A DNA stretch of 64,000 nt from Maniola hyperantus (lineage: Eukaryota; Arthropoda; Insecta; Lepidoptera; Nymphalidae), in contig NC_048556.1 of the NCBI RefSeq assembly GCF_902806685.2, positions 992,001 to 1,056,000 of the forward strand, read 5' to 3'. Shown here piece after piece: positions 10,711 to 20,440 of the stretch. A model generated the notes under the pieces. That model had not been told where the DNA came from and made no database searches. It saw only the letters and a list, made by a program, of their open reading frames with translations. How positions within the stretch are numbered: position 1 is the first letter of the stretch; the number at the start of each line of letters is the position of its first letter. The translations under genes were made by a program, and so were the position numbers.

Positions 10711-10757
10711 TATAAGCATTTGTAATATTTCTAACGTATAATTTTTTTTAATTCCAG

Positions 10758-11177
10758 GTAAAAATCTGGTTCCAAAACAGAAGAACGAAATGGAAGAAGA
10801 AGGATAACGTCTCCAATGCAGAAGTAGCAGAAATCAAGCAGCAGAACAAACCCGGCACAGAAGAGAAGATAGAAGAAGTCAAAGATCCCTTAGCTTTAGA
10901 CATGTCCAAGAAAACATGCAACAAAATCCTTAGCGACAAATTAAAAAATACTCAAAAACTAACTAACGTTACTCAAAATATACCAAAACCTAGAAGAGTA
11001 GAGAAGGGGGTAGTCCTCGAATCGATATGCGATTCGAATGATATAGAAAGTAGGATATCGATAACTAAAATTACGAACAAACTATCGAGCACAGATCTAT
11101 CGGAGGCTGTGTCGGTGAAAAGTTTTAATCCAGAAGAAGTTAAAGAGAAGTACGACTCTAGAGAGGTAGAGATGTGA
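10758..11177 (+). CDS. NK7.1: NK7-type homeobox protein, terminal exon
   Basis: The terminal coding exon of a homeodomain transcription factor, presumably nuclear. A TTTTTTTAATTCCAG acceptor ends at 10757. The frame opens with VKIWFQNRRTKWKKK, recognition helix 3 of the homeodomain with W48, F49, Q50, N51 and R53. The intron therefore splits the homeodomain between residues 44 and 45 in phase 0. The homeodomain is followed by DNVSNAEVAEIK and a charged, low-complexity tail rich in K, E and S, ending REVEM-TGA (139 codons plus stop). The motif after the homeodomain fits NK7 as I recall it. NK1/slouch has a different sequence there (KQNPG), and HMX has N where this has T. The upstream exon with helices 1-2 was not found in 1-10757, so it probably lies outside the window. 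A start at the internal Met (10902) would lose the DNA-binding helix and is not the real start. Homeobox identity is near certain; the NK7 assignment is moderate. Confidence 0.75.
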   Translation, partial: VKIWFQNRRTKWKKKDNVSNAEVAEIKQQNKPGTEEKIEEVKDPLALDMSKKTCNKILSDKLKNTQKLTNVTQNIPKPRRVEKGVVLESICDSNDIESRISITKITNKLSSTDLSEAVSVKSFNPEEVKEKYDSREVEM

Positions 11178-11390
11178 ATTTTAATTTACTTTTTTGTTTT
11201 TAGGTTAGGTTCTTGTGGTCTGGGGCCTATCATGAACTTGCCTTGCTATCTTATAGTGCTTAAATAGGCTCTTTTGCCGAAAAATTTGCGAACTTGAGAA
11301 CTATAGAACTACATAGAAGCGCGCGCATTGCGGAATTAATTCCGCACCGGATTTTTATAGATTTAATTTTAAAACGCACCGCAACTCGCC

Positions 11391-11426
<36 letters not shown>

Positions 11427-12310
11427 GTGCGCGCTAGCTCCAACAGTTAGGGTTCATGGTAAGTCTCGGAAAGATCTCTGATAGATTACTTTTGTAAGCG
11501 TGTGTGTGATTTAATTTTGTTAAACCCAAAAGTATACAACTATTTTAAAAGCATCTCGCATTTTTTTGCGTCAATTAATTTTTGTATGTTTAGTAAGAAT
11601 TTTTTTATTAGAATGGTGAATTTAAAGACTAAACAGTCGTCGACTTCTGAAATGTATACGAGTAGATAGATATAAAAATTATTTTAAAGAAATCATAGAT
11701 AATTTCTGTTTTCATGGATTTTTTAAGTTTTTTTTTTTGCAATTTTTAAACAAAATGTCAGAATAATATACCTAAATCTGTATTTTTTCTTATTGATTGA
11801 TACTAAACGCTACACCATTGCAGACGAGCGACATTTCGTCTGAAAAAATATATCGCAAGACTCAAACATGTTCTGGCACTCTTAATGTTAAAGAATACAG
11901 AATAGAACACAACAGTATTTTATAGAATCAATAAAAATGTTATTACAATAGATAACTTCATATTATTTACAAATAGTACAGTGGTATTAATTTTAAGATC
12001 TCGTGAAAGCTTGATAATATTTTTGTGCAATACTTATTACCTTTAGACGTGTGAAACTAGCAGAGATTTTTTTAAAATGTTTTATTGTACTGAGAGCCAA
12101 TGAAGATGTTGTGTTATTTTAGCGTCATAATTTTGTGTATGTATTTTATTTCAATGCTAATTCATGCGATTTGTTGTAAATAAATAATAATAGTTTGTCT
12201 GTGTTGGCTCTATATTACATAATATTTAGTATGTGTAAAGTTAAGTTTTAAGATGAAATATCAGGTTATATTTTTGACAATTTATTTTGAAATAAAAACA
12301 ATCAAGATTT
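11178..12310 (+). other. Probable 3' UTR of the NK7.1-like gene
   Basis: AT-rich non-coding DNA after the stop, with AATAAA at 12180-12185 and 12291-12296. The second is followed by a T/A-rich region, and the true end is unknown. A Pumilio-type TGTAAATA lies at 12175-12182. The repeat M12 and a 7-bp tandem are embedded near 11320-11447. Length and polyadenylation site are inference. Confidence 0.45.
11321..11447 (+). repeat. M12 repeat fragment with (GCACCGT)5
   Basis: GCGGAATTAATTCCGCA, TTTTAAAACGCACCGCAACT and GTGGTGCGCGC recur in order at 52340-52535. Here the GCACCGT heptamer is expanded to about five tandem copies at 11391-11426. It lies in the presumed 3' UTR. Confidence 0.7.
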
Positions 12311-13277
12311 TATTTTCCTCGAGGGTTTTAACTTTTCAAGAAAATTATATGACTGATATAACTATCTACTGTTTAAAGTTAAAATAAAGAAAACTTGGAA
12401 AATATTAATTTTGCTAACTCAAATAGGTTATATTTATGAGAATTTTTGAAAACGCGTACCGTACCTATTCTTTTGATTTATGAAGTCCGTTCTGCCCAAT
12501 AAATATTTAATACATATCTTATTTACCAGGTTTTAATAATACATCTATACTTTAGTTTTCCTTAGCTGACTAAATTGCAAAACAACGCGTAAGTGACGTG
12601 ATTTTTCCGGCGCTTTAGACCTTCTGAAGTTTTAGGTTATTCACACATCATGATTACACTGTCAGATTGGTCCTAACTCCTACTGGCCTTTAAACAAGGA
12701 CCTATGGGCTACGTATAGTGCGCCTCTTACGCATTTCAGCAAGAAGCTACGTTTGTTTACACTTTAATTCAGTTAAAGAAAAATATATTGTAATTACTAC
12801 TTATATCAATTATCAATAGAACAACAATAATATTACCATAACATACTATATGCTAGAGACGTTTTGACACGTGCCATAACAAACACCTTTGACCTATTGG
12901 TGAACAACAGCTACCAAAATATTGCATCTATAGGTACATATTGAGCTCATATTTTGCAAAAAATATTGTAAGACCAATTAAGACCTGTCCGTGTCCGCAT
13001 CGACGATCTTTAGTCGCGCAACAAAAAGTCTCTAGTGTAGTGTGGCCGACACAAAATATCGATATCACATAAGAATAATTTTGCTTCCTATAGAAATAAG
13101 ATGGATAATTGTAAATTATTTATTGAAGTGCTGATATTAGATGATTTTGGAGAGCAAGTATTGTAGATTAGAGTTAGAGAGATCGGAATGAAAAATACAA
13201 TAGTTTTTCATATTTTGGTTGTTTTATTTCTACTGCAAACAGCTCATTTTAACAGCGAATAAAAACATATTTTAGTT
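12311..13277. other. No recognised feature
   Basis: AT-rich DNA downstream of the NK7.1-like gene. I could not match it to any family in the window and saw no coding signal. Confidence 0.45.
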
Positions 13278-13461
13278 CTAGATGATGCCCGCGACTTCGT
13301 CCGCGTGAATTTAGGTTTTTGAAAATCCTGTGGGAACTCTTCACTTCCCCGGGATGCAAGCTATCTCTGTACCAAATTTCGTCAAAATCGGTTGAACGGT
13401 TAAATCGTGAAAAGCTAGCAGACAGACAGACACACTTTCGCATTTATAATATTAGTATGGA
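13278..13461 (-). mobile_element. HEL-A Helitron, full length
   Basis: On the minus strand it runs from TCCATACTAATATTATAAAT to the hairpin region (GCGGACGAAGTCGCG) and CATCTAG. Flanks are A before TC and A after CTAG. The open frame inside is repeat-derived. Confidence 0.8.
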
Positions 13462-13491
13462 TTAGAAATCCTTAAATATTTTGCCGTATTA

Positions 13492-13711
13492 TCCATGCTA
13501 ATGCGAAAATGTATAGTAGGTAGGGTCTATCTGTCTGTTCTGTTGGTTAGGTACTTTTACACGGTTCCACCATAACTCCATCGCTGAAGATCTAGAAAAG
13601 CACAGAGATAGATTGTATCCTGGAGATGGACATAGGATACGTTTTATCTCTGAAATAAAAGATTTCCCACAGGATTAAAAAGCATTATTCCATTTGGATG
13701 AAGTCGCGGCC
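13492..13711 (+). mobile_element. HEL-A Helitron, degenerate
   Basis: Starts TCCATGCTAATGCGAAAATG and ends near GGATGAAGTCGCGGCC. It is much diverged from the neighbouring minus-strand copy, so it is older. The CTAG end is not preserved. Confidence 0.6.
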
Positions 13712-13869
13712 ATTTACCATTATAATAATCTCCATAAGTAGGTACCTAATGGATATCCACATTGATGATTCAGTATATCAAAATATCCACCAATAAGTTA
13801 ATAAAATATGAATTACTAGGTACCTATTTTTCATGTCAACGGACGCGTAGATCGTTTTATAAAAGTTTT

Positions 13870-13912
13870 TAACCGACTTCAAAAAAAGGAGGAGGTTCTC
13901 AATTCGTCGGAA

Positions 13913-13948
<36 letters not shown>

Positions 13949-14110
13949 TTTTTATGTATGTTCCCCGATAACTCGAAAACGCCTAGACCGATTTTGAAAA
14001 TTATTTTTTTGTTTGAAAGGGTATACTTCAAAGTTGGTCCCATTTCAATTTGGTGAAGATCTGATGAACATCTTCGAAGATAGATACTGGAACTCCTCAA
14101 CGGATAAGAG
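13870..14110 (+). repeat. Dispersed repeat with poly-T
   Basis: TTTTAACCGACTTCAAAAAAAGGAGGAGG, here split for length at AACCGACTTC, is followed by a T run of about 33 bases (13914-13946) and CCCCGATAACTCGAAAACGC. It shares the phrase AACCGACTTC with the ends of M4, next to it. Confidence 0.55.
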
Positions 14111-14204
14111 TAAATTGCTCGCGATCAGTGTAATAGCTTAGTAAACAGTAGACTTTTAACCAGTCATAGCATAATTCCATGGGGCCACTAAAAATTGTGA
14201 AATA

Positions 14205-14553
14205 AAAAATTTTTACAAAAAAAATAAAAACCGACTTCGTTACACAAACACTAAAAATTGAAAAATAATTTAATTTATTACCGAATATATTATGTATACA
14301 AGAGTTAATATAGTTCCATAATAATATTTTTTGGGGTCGGTGCCAATGAGGTGCCATTGTGGAGTCCCATAAAAATATGAAGTCTAGACGATTCGCGCAG
14401 CTAAAGCTAATTGGCACCGGCACCAAAAAGTATTATTATGGAACTATATTAACTCTTGTATACATAATATATTCGGTAATAAATTAAATTATTTTTCAAT
14501 TTTTAGTGTTTGTGTAACGAAGTCGGTTTTTATTTTTTTTGTAAAAATTTTTT
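14205..14553. mobile_element. M4 long inverted-repeat element
   Basis: The arms 14205-14347 and 14410-14553 are nearly perfect reverse complements (about 140 bp), carrying AAAACCGACTTCGTTACACA and ATATTATGTATACAAGAG. The loop is only about 60 bp and non-coding. Transcription across it would make a long hairpin RNA. Confidence 0.8.
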
Positions 14554-15800
14554 AACTTGGCTTAAACGTTTTTAAAGAAAGCGCCATCTATTGTTGAAGT
14601 TAGAAACCAGCTTGTAACGTTAGATGACAGCGCCATCTTTGCATTCTACATTAAACTACGACGCGTTTCTAAATCCGACAGTCATTTCCCTCTTGAACCA
14701 TAACCTGTTATGAAGTAGTGTTATGGAAATGGGATAGATGTCGGTACTAGTATAAGTATTTTGAATTTTGTAAACCGATTTTTATGAAGGGATTCTCAAT
14801 TTACCGTTATGTAAATAGTTCGCGTATTACAGGTCTATGATAGTACCAATGTTTTTGTTCTTACAGATAAGTTGCCGACTTAGAAGTTACCAGCTTGAAA
14901 GCTAGATCACAGCTGCTAGAGTCTCTCTTCGTTAACGTTTCGGTTAAGAAAGTACCTACTTAGTAATTAAATACCTTCCTTTCTTCCTAAAGTTTATTGG
15001 TAGAGCATAACACGCAACAATAACAGGTAGGTACTTAATGACATACTTAATTATTATTTATATCACCATCATTCTAACCAACTTTATAATCGAATACCTC
15101 TACCTAGTCCTAAAAACTTGTATAATTATAGGTAGGTATTATGTAGTAATTTCCTAAGAAAACCACGAAAATTCCTTTCTAGTTTTTACCGAGGGATGGT
15201 TGCGGCATACCTACCCACTAATTTTTTTCGAAAATGATTAATAGGTATAGGTAGGTAGCTAAACAGGTAAAAAAATGATAAATGAGTTGATTAGGTATTT
15301 GAGGTCAATAATAGCGCTAAGACTTTTACTGTTTACGGTCTAGATCCATTTTAATTTAATAAATAAAAACGGTAAACACTTTAAAAAATCTTCTTTGGTT
15401 TTCTTGGCCCCTTTTAATAAAAGAAGTAAGATCTCTGTGTTAAATTTTTTGATGAATAAGTAAATTGCTAATATCAATTCTCGACCCATCGCACAATTTG
15501 AACAAAATTTGAACAATTTGAACAAATCCCGGCAACAAATGATTCGAAATAATCCGGGATGGGCATCATTCGCCATTATTCGGGGATTATGTTTGTTGTT
15601 CGTTATTTAGTTAGAGCGAGACAAAAAATGTAAGGGATGTAATGGGAAAGAGAGATGGGTGCTTTGACGCGTCGATTTGTCCCGCGTTCGTTAAACAAAC
15701 ACCTTGGAAGGTTTGCGCACACGTGCGATTTGGAAATGAGTTATATCACAAAAAAAATTGAACAAAAAAAGTATTTATCAACATGTAGGTACCCAGTTAT
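14554..15800. other. No recognised feature
   Basis: AT-rich DNA with many GTAGGTA motifs and a patch at 14580-14660 holding the phrase GCGCCATCT twice. No coding signal; small open frames here are unsupported. Confidence 0.45.
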
Positions 15801-15805
15801 CTTTT

Positions 15806-15995
15806 TTTCAGGGTTCCATACCCAAAGGGTAAAAACGGAATCCTATTAATCTCACTCTGCTGTTCGTCTGTCTATTCGTCGTCGTGTCACAGGTCTCTAA
15901 CTCGTAGACGAAATGAGTAACAAACCTGAAATTTTAGAGCTTGAATAAGTATAGCATTAGAAATTCAAATAAATTATTTTCAGGGGGCTTCCATA
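15806..15995 (+). repeat. FAM-I partial copy
   Basis: Starts TTTTTCAGGGTTCCATACCC and includes a GTCTGTCTATTCGTC block and AAATTATTTTCAGGGGGC. It lacks the second half. Confidence 0.55.
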
Positions 15996-16014
15996 CATGA
16001 ATTCCATAACGAAT

Positions 16015-16070
16015 TCGTATAGCGTTGTCTCTGTCTTTGAGACCGACAAAACGTCACACAGATATCTATT
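16015..16070. repeat. M6 half element
   Basis: GCGTTGTCTCTGTC, GAGACCGACAAAACGTC and the beginning of the M6 centre, as in 47540-47650. Confidence 0.5.
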
Positions 16071-16177
16071 GTCTAAGTGGTTACAAGAAAAAACGTACGA
16101 CGAAACAGAATTACTTGTAGGAATATAAATAGGTAGGCTAAATTTGAAATTTGTTATTTGTTATTAAAAATATACAC

Positions 16178-16251
16178 CTGTACACACTCACACACACTCA
16201 CTCACACTCACATACAATACACACTGATACACATATGTACACACACACACT

Positions 16252-16300
<49 letters not shown>
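16178..16300. repeat. (CA)n microsatellite
   Basis: An imperfect then perfect CA run. The His/Thr-rich open frame across it is a product of the microsatellite. Confidence 0.9.
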
Positions 16301-16304
<4 letters not shown>

Positions 16305-16492
16305 TTTTAAGTGTCATATTCATATCATATCACTAAATTTAGTTTTGTATAAGTGTTTATTCGTTAATGATGGAGGAGGGAGAGCGGGGACCCTGAGATA
16401 CAGGTTTTGCAAACTTACTTCAGGGTCCCTGGCACAATTTTAAAAAGACCTTTTAAAACAAATAAATCATTTCATAAATTTCATAAATTTCA

Positions 16493-16588
16493 TAGATATG
16501 AGTGACAGAGACGGCGCTCTACGAAGCCGAAATCTCTTTCTAAAGCTCGACGTACAATATTTTCCGCCGGGCATTGTAGGTATGTGGA
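16493..16588. repeat. M6 half element
   Basis: GAGTGACAGAGAC, CGCTCTACGAAGCCGAAATC and GTACAATATTTTCCGCCGG match the right half of M6 at 32625-32673. Its right end abuts a LINE tail. Confidence 0.6.
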
Positions 16589-16589
16589 T

Positions 16590-16888
16590 GTCTTACAAAA
16601 TTCCTGGTTCATCCTTCACCCTTCTACTATCGTACTTCAAGGCATCGCCAAGGTCTGCACCCGTACGTAGTCGAAATTTCATGGATACGTTACGTACGAA
16701 GCGATTTTCCTCCTCATTTCTAATATGAACGGCTAAGATTTGGAACACCCTTCCAGCATCAGTTTTCCCCTCCAATTATAATATGGGTACCTTCAAGTCG
16801 AGAGTAAATAGGCATCTTCTAGGCAAGCGCACTCCATCTTATGCTGCATCAACACGTGCCGCCAGGTCTGATTGCAGCCAAGCGCTAG
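16590..16888 (+). pseudogene. CR1-like LINE 3' coding remnant
   Basis: A decayed C-terminal region of a non-LTR polyprotein. One frame reads RSRNFMDTLRTKRF, then an in-frame TGA at about 16726, then AKIWNTLPASVFPSNYN and FKSRVNRHLLGKR. The WN-LP-SVFP motif is typical of C-termini downstream of reverse transcriptase in this group. Related tails occur at 18353-18455 and 62265-62400. Not a functional gene. Confidence 0.6.
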
Positions 16889-17106
16889 TCAGTACCCTTA
16901 TTATAAATGCGAAAGTGTGTTTGCTTGTTGATTAGTCCTTCAATCACGTCGCAACGGTGCAACGGATTGACGTGATTTTTTGCATGTGTTTAGATAAAGA
17001 CCTGGAGAGTGACATAGGCTACTTTTTATCCCGGAAAATCAAAGAGTTCCCGCGGGATTTAAAAAAAACCAAATTCCACGCGAACGAAGTCGCAGGCATC
17101 AGCTAG
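16889..17106 (+). mobile_element. HEL-A Helitron (TCAGTACCC subtype), full length
   Basis: Starts TCAGTACCCTTATTATAAAT, carries CAATCACGTCGCAACGGTGC and GACTTTT-free core blocks like the copy at 34539, and ends GCATCAGCTAG followed by T. Confidence 0.8.
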
Positions 17107-17400
17107 TCTATAATAAAAAATCGAAGATGTGTGCACACTTCAAGCTCTGGAATCTTGAGTGATCGTTCACGATTACGCCAAGCGTAGGATTAGCCCCAAT
17201 TTTAAATTGTTGATTACTTTGCCCCTCCCCTAAACCTCCCACACCCCCATATCATCCCCCCGTGCTTTCTAGCTCTGAGATGTTATTGCCAATTAGATCT
17301 TAATCTAGACTGAAGTTTAGAACTGATTTAGATTTAGAAGCTTGTTTTAGACGTTACGTGCGTTAATGGCATAGGATAGTCTTGTTTGGACAGAGCTATA
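17107..17400. other. No recognised feature
   Basis: Unclassified, with a C-rich stretch at 17222-17262. No gene. Confidence 0.4.
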
Positions 17401-17603
17401 TCTAAATATAATATAAAAGGAAAAGGTGACTGACTGACTGACTAATCTATCAATGCACAGCTCAAACTACTGGACGGATCAGGCTGAAAGACATGCAGAT
17501 AGCTATTATGATGTAAGCATCCGCTAAGAAAGGATTTTTGAAAATTCTACCCCTAAGGAAGTGAAATAGGGGTTTGACATTTGTGTAGTCCATGCGGACG
17601 AAG
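17401..17603 (+). mobile_element. HEL-B Helitron, 3' end lost
   Basis: TCTAAATATAATATAAAAGG after an A, then the GACTGACT block and the GGACGGATCAGGCTGAAAG core. It breaks inside the terminal hairpin (GCGGACGAAG) and is followed by a FAM-I end fragment at 17655-17710. Confidence 0.75.
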
Positions 17604-17744
17604 ACAAATTTCAAAATGGCCACAATGAAAATTAAAAACAAAATAAAAGTGTTATTTTTGTACGAAACCCTTCGTGTGCGAGTTCAACTCGCACTTGACC
17701 GATTTTAAGCTAAATAAGTACCTAGGTATATTCTAATAACGTTA

Positions 17745-17975
17745 CATATGAAACTTTTCCTTAGTACCTTTATCAGAATAAAACCTAGCCCGTATTTTAG
17801 CAGTTAAGCTAAGGTTTACACGACCCTTATCAGGCCCCGTGGGGCACATTGCCTCGTTAGGGCAACTAATCGGCGGCCCTCGGTCTCGGGGCAACACGTA
17901 CCTACATTATATAGCACCCTAATGAACACCACTATTTGTTTGAACCTTTAATTGCTAAGTTGTTTTGCTTAGTAG
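17745..17975 (+). repeat. Local duplicate block, copy 1
   Basis: A moderately GC-rich block (TTAAGCTAAGGTTTACACGA, CCCGTGGGGCACATTGCC, GGGCAACTAATCG) that recurs at 18545-18750 with the same order and spacing. I saw no third copy in the window. Confidence 0.7.
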
Positions 17976-18089
17976 GTATTATAGGTCGTTATTTTTCCAA
18001 AATCTTTTAATCTCCCAAAATGACCACTACATTCTGGGAAGGGTTTTTAAAATTTACAGACCAGTGTGGCAATCATACATGCAGGAAAG

Positions 18090-18242
18090 TGATGATGCAG
18101 CCTAAAATCCTAAAAGAGCAACAGCCGAGTTTCTTGCTGGTTCTTCTCTGTAGGAAAAGGCATTCCGAACCAGTGGTAGATGCATCTGACGATTCAAGAG
18201 TACCTACTTGTAGAAGTTTAATTGAATAAAAAATATTTTAAA
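18090..18242 (+). repeat. R-C retroelement 3' end
   Basis: TTTCTTGCTGGTTCTTCTC, GGCATTCCGAACCAGTGGTA and GATGCATCTGACGATTC, then AATAAAAAATATTTTA as tail. Other copies: 40-204, 37436-37520 and 49835-49976. The frame across it encodes a short SEPVVDA-like stretch repeated in the other copies, so it is probably the 3' end of a LINE or SINE. Confidence 0.65.
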
Positions 18243-18352
18243 TTTTTATCTATATTTATAAAGTGGACCAAGCTTGCCTATAAGATACCTATTCCCTCCT
18301 GATTCTTGATTTTAAGGTAGATAACTATAATGTTTTTAAAGTTAAAACAACT

Positions 18353-18455
18353 CTTTAAAACAAGAGTGAATAGGCATCTTCTAGGTAAACGCGTCCCATC
18401 TTAGGCCACATCATCACTTCCCATCAGATGTGATTGTGGTCAAGCGTATACCTAT
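18353..18455 (+). repeat. LINE 3' tail fragment
   Basis: GAGTGAATAGGCATCTTCTA, AAACGCG and GTGGTCAAGCG are shared with 16795-16890 and 62265-62400. Confidence 0.55.
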
Positions 18456-18544
18456 AATGAATTTAAAAAAAATGTTTTTAAAGTAACAAGTGCTTTATTT
18501 TCGAATGCTTTTATATATTTTACTTTAATAATTTTACATTAAAC

Positions 18545-18750
18545 CTCTCGTACCTTTATCAAAACTAAAACGTATTTCAGTAGTTAAGCTAAGGTTTACA
18601 CGACCCTTATCAGGCCCCGTGGGGCACACTGCCTCGTTAGGGCAACTAATCGAGGGCCGAAGCTCGGGGCAACACGTAAATTATATGGCCGGCTAATGAA
18701 CACCGCTATTTGTTTTAACCTTCTATTGCGAAGTTGTTTTGCTTTATATT
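18545..18750 (+). repeat. Local duplicate block, copy 2
   Basis: Pairs with 17745-17975, about 800 bp away in the same orientation. The ending shared by the two is GCTAATGAACACC...CTATTTGTTT and AAGTTGTTTTGCTT. Confidence 0.7.
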
Positions 18751-18757
18751 TACGTGA

Positions 18758-18858
18758 TTGTTTGCTTGAGCACAAAGACTTGGAGAGCGACATAGGTAAT
18801 GTTATCGGGATTTATAAAAACCTAAATCGACGCGTACGAAATCGCTAGCATCAACTAG
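18758..18858 (+). mobile_element. HEL-A 3' fragment
   Basis: Begins within the core (AAAGACTTGGAGAGCGACAT) and ends AGCATCAACTAG followed by T, with a mutated terminal hairpin. Confidence 0.6.
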
Positions 18859-19595
18859 TTGTAGGTACATATTATTTAGGTACTTATTAAAATATTACAC
18901 AGAATATGCGTTTAATATAAACTCAACAAGCGTGAAACGTTAAATAGTTTTTTCTCAACAATTTGTCAGCGACACCATCTGTCGGGTCGTGGGTTCGATT
19001 CCCATTCAATCTGTAACGACTTGGCACAAATTGTGTGACAAATAACGCATTTATGCCTTATTCAATAATAAGGCTTATTATCCACGATGGGCGATTTGCC
19101 GAACATCTGTAATTGTAAAGGTGTAAACCCACTGAGCTGGAAAATCTGATTTTATCGAGCTTGCGTATTATACCTACGGGGGTGTTAATTAGGGGTGTAG
19201 ATTGTGATTTGTTTTTTGCGAAAGTTATTTTGCAATTATTTTTTGCCAAATAGCTAAAAAAAAGCACTCTGTATTATGTAGGTATGTATTAAATCTCTTT
19301 TTTTAAGTACACCTAAGACTGTGTTTCTCCTACTTACCTAAGTAAAAACCTACGCAGCATTATTTTTCTGACTTTTTTATCGTTTGTGGTTATTATTATC
19401 TAGCTTTTTAGGTTAGTTATTGACAAAAACAAATAAAGTAGGTACCTACCTAGGTTAAATAAAAAAAAAATGACGGATTTTTTCTATCTTGAATCTCTAA
19501 TTGAAATCTTGAACTAAGAAAAATCTTTTTGATGGATTTTGTGTAGGAAAACTATCAAAACGTCGTAATTAATTCTTTAAATAAAGATTAAGTAT
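18859..19595. other. Mostly unclassified
   Basis: At 18965-19030 a TCGTGGGTTCGATTCCCA motif looks like a Pol III B-box, perhaps a SINE-head relic, but no A-box or body could be matched. The rest is AT-rich and non-coding. Confidence 0.35.
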
Positions 19596-20440
19596 AAAAT
19601 AAATAAATAAATAAATAAATAACCTTTTATTTGGGACCATAGCGCACAGTACAAAACAGAACAACACCAGACAAACGTACATAAACAAAACAAAAAAAAA
19701 ACACAACAAAAAACAGAGCATGAAGACAAAAAGATCACAAATACTTAACTAATACGTACGGCTTTCCATGCATTTCAACCGAGAAAACAATCGCACTTAC
19801 TTAGCTCCTATAGATAGTGTACGACTGTACGTGTATAGAGGCGGCGATTTTCCCAGCCGAATTGCATGGAATTACAGTAAAATTAATCTAAAATAAAATA
19901 AAATAAATGTCTGACATAAACCCGAATGCGTGTCTGTGGCGCATAGCTGTCCCAAAAAAGGGAATTGCCTCAGCGTAATGCTGTAGTAGTGTATGTGGGT
20001 ACACTACCTCAGCGCTGTTTTTCAGGCATCCCCTGAAAAATTCCGCTCGACGTCCCGGACCGGTCCGGGTTTCATAATTTATCTGTGCGATTGACCCCTC
20101 GGCGTTAAATTGACATACTAATATCTATGGATGGGCGAAAAATTGTCTGAAACTGAGTATTTTTCTCGGTCGGTGGTCTGGCATAGTAACTAATACTTAC
20201 TTAGTAAACTAACTGACTTTTTATTCAAAAAACAAGGCTTATGACGAGTCCCCCACGGTGTGCGAGGGTTAGATTCTTGGGTAGTCTCTAGAAACCTCCC
20301 AGTGCTAATTATTTAGGCCGCTTTCCAAGATACTGGAATGGTGGGTGATCGATACCTCAAGAACTCAAGCAAGTGCTTCCAAAGTCTTTTGCTTTTCTAA
20401 GAGTATCTTTTTGAGCTTAGACTTGAAAGCAAATACTGAC
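19596..20440 (-). other. Probable LINE 3' untranslated region(s)
   Basis: On the minus strand this follows the stop of the CR1-like frame. (AATA)n at 19598-19622 and (AAAAT)n at 19888-19908 are each possible tandem tails. Whether both belong to the CR1-like element or one is a separate insertion cannot be decided by eye. Confidence 0.35.

Noticed and set aside
10748..10939. Minus-strand frame across the NK7.1-like exon
   Set aside because: Antisense shadow of the homeodomain exon.
10902..11177. 91-codon frame starting at an internal Met
   Set aside because: The real exon opens at the splice acceptor at 10758; starting here would remove helix 3 of the homeodomain.
16151..16336. His/Thr-rich open frame
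   Set aside because: Translation of a CA microsatellite.
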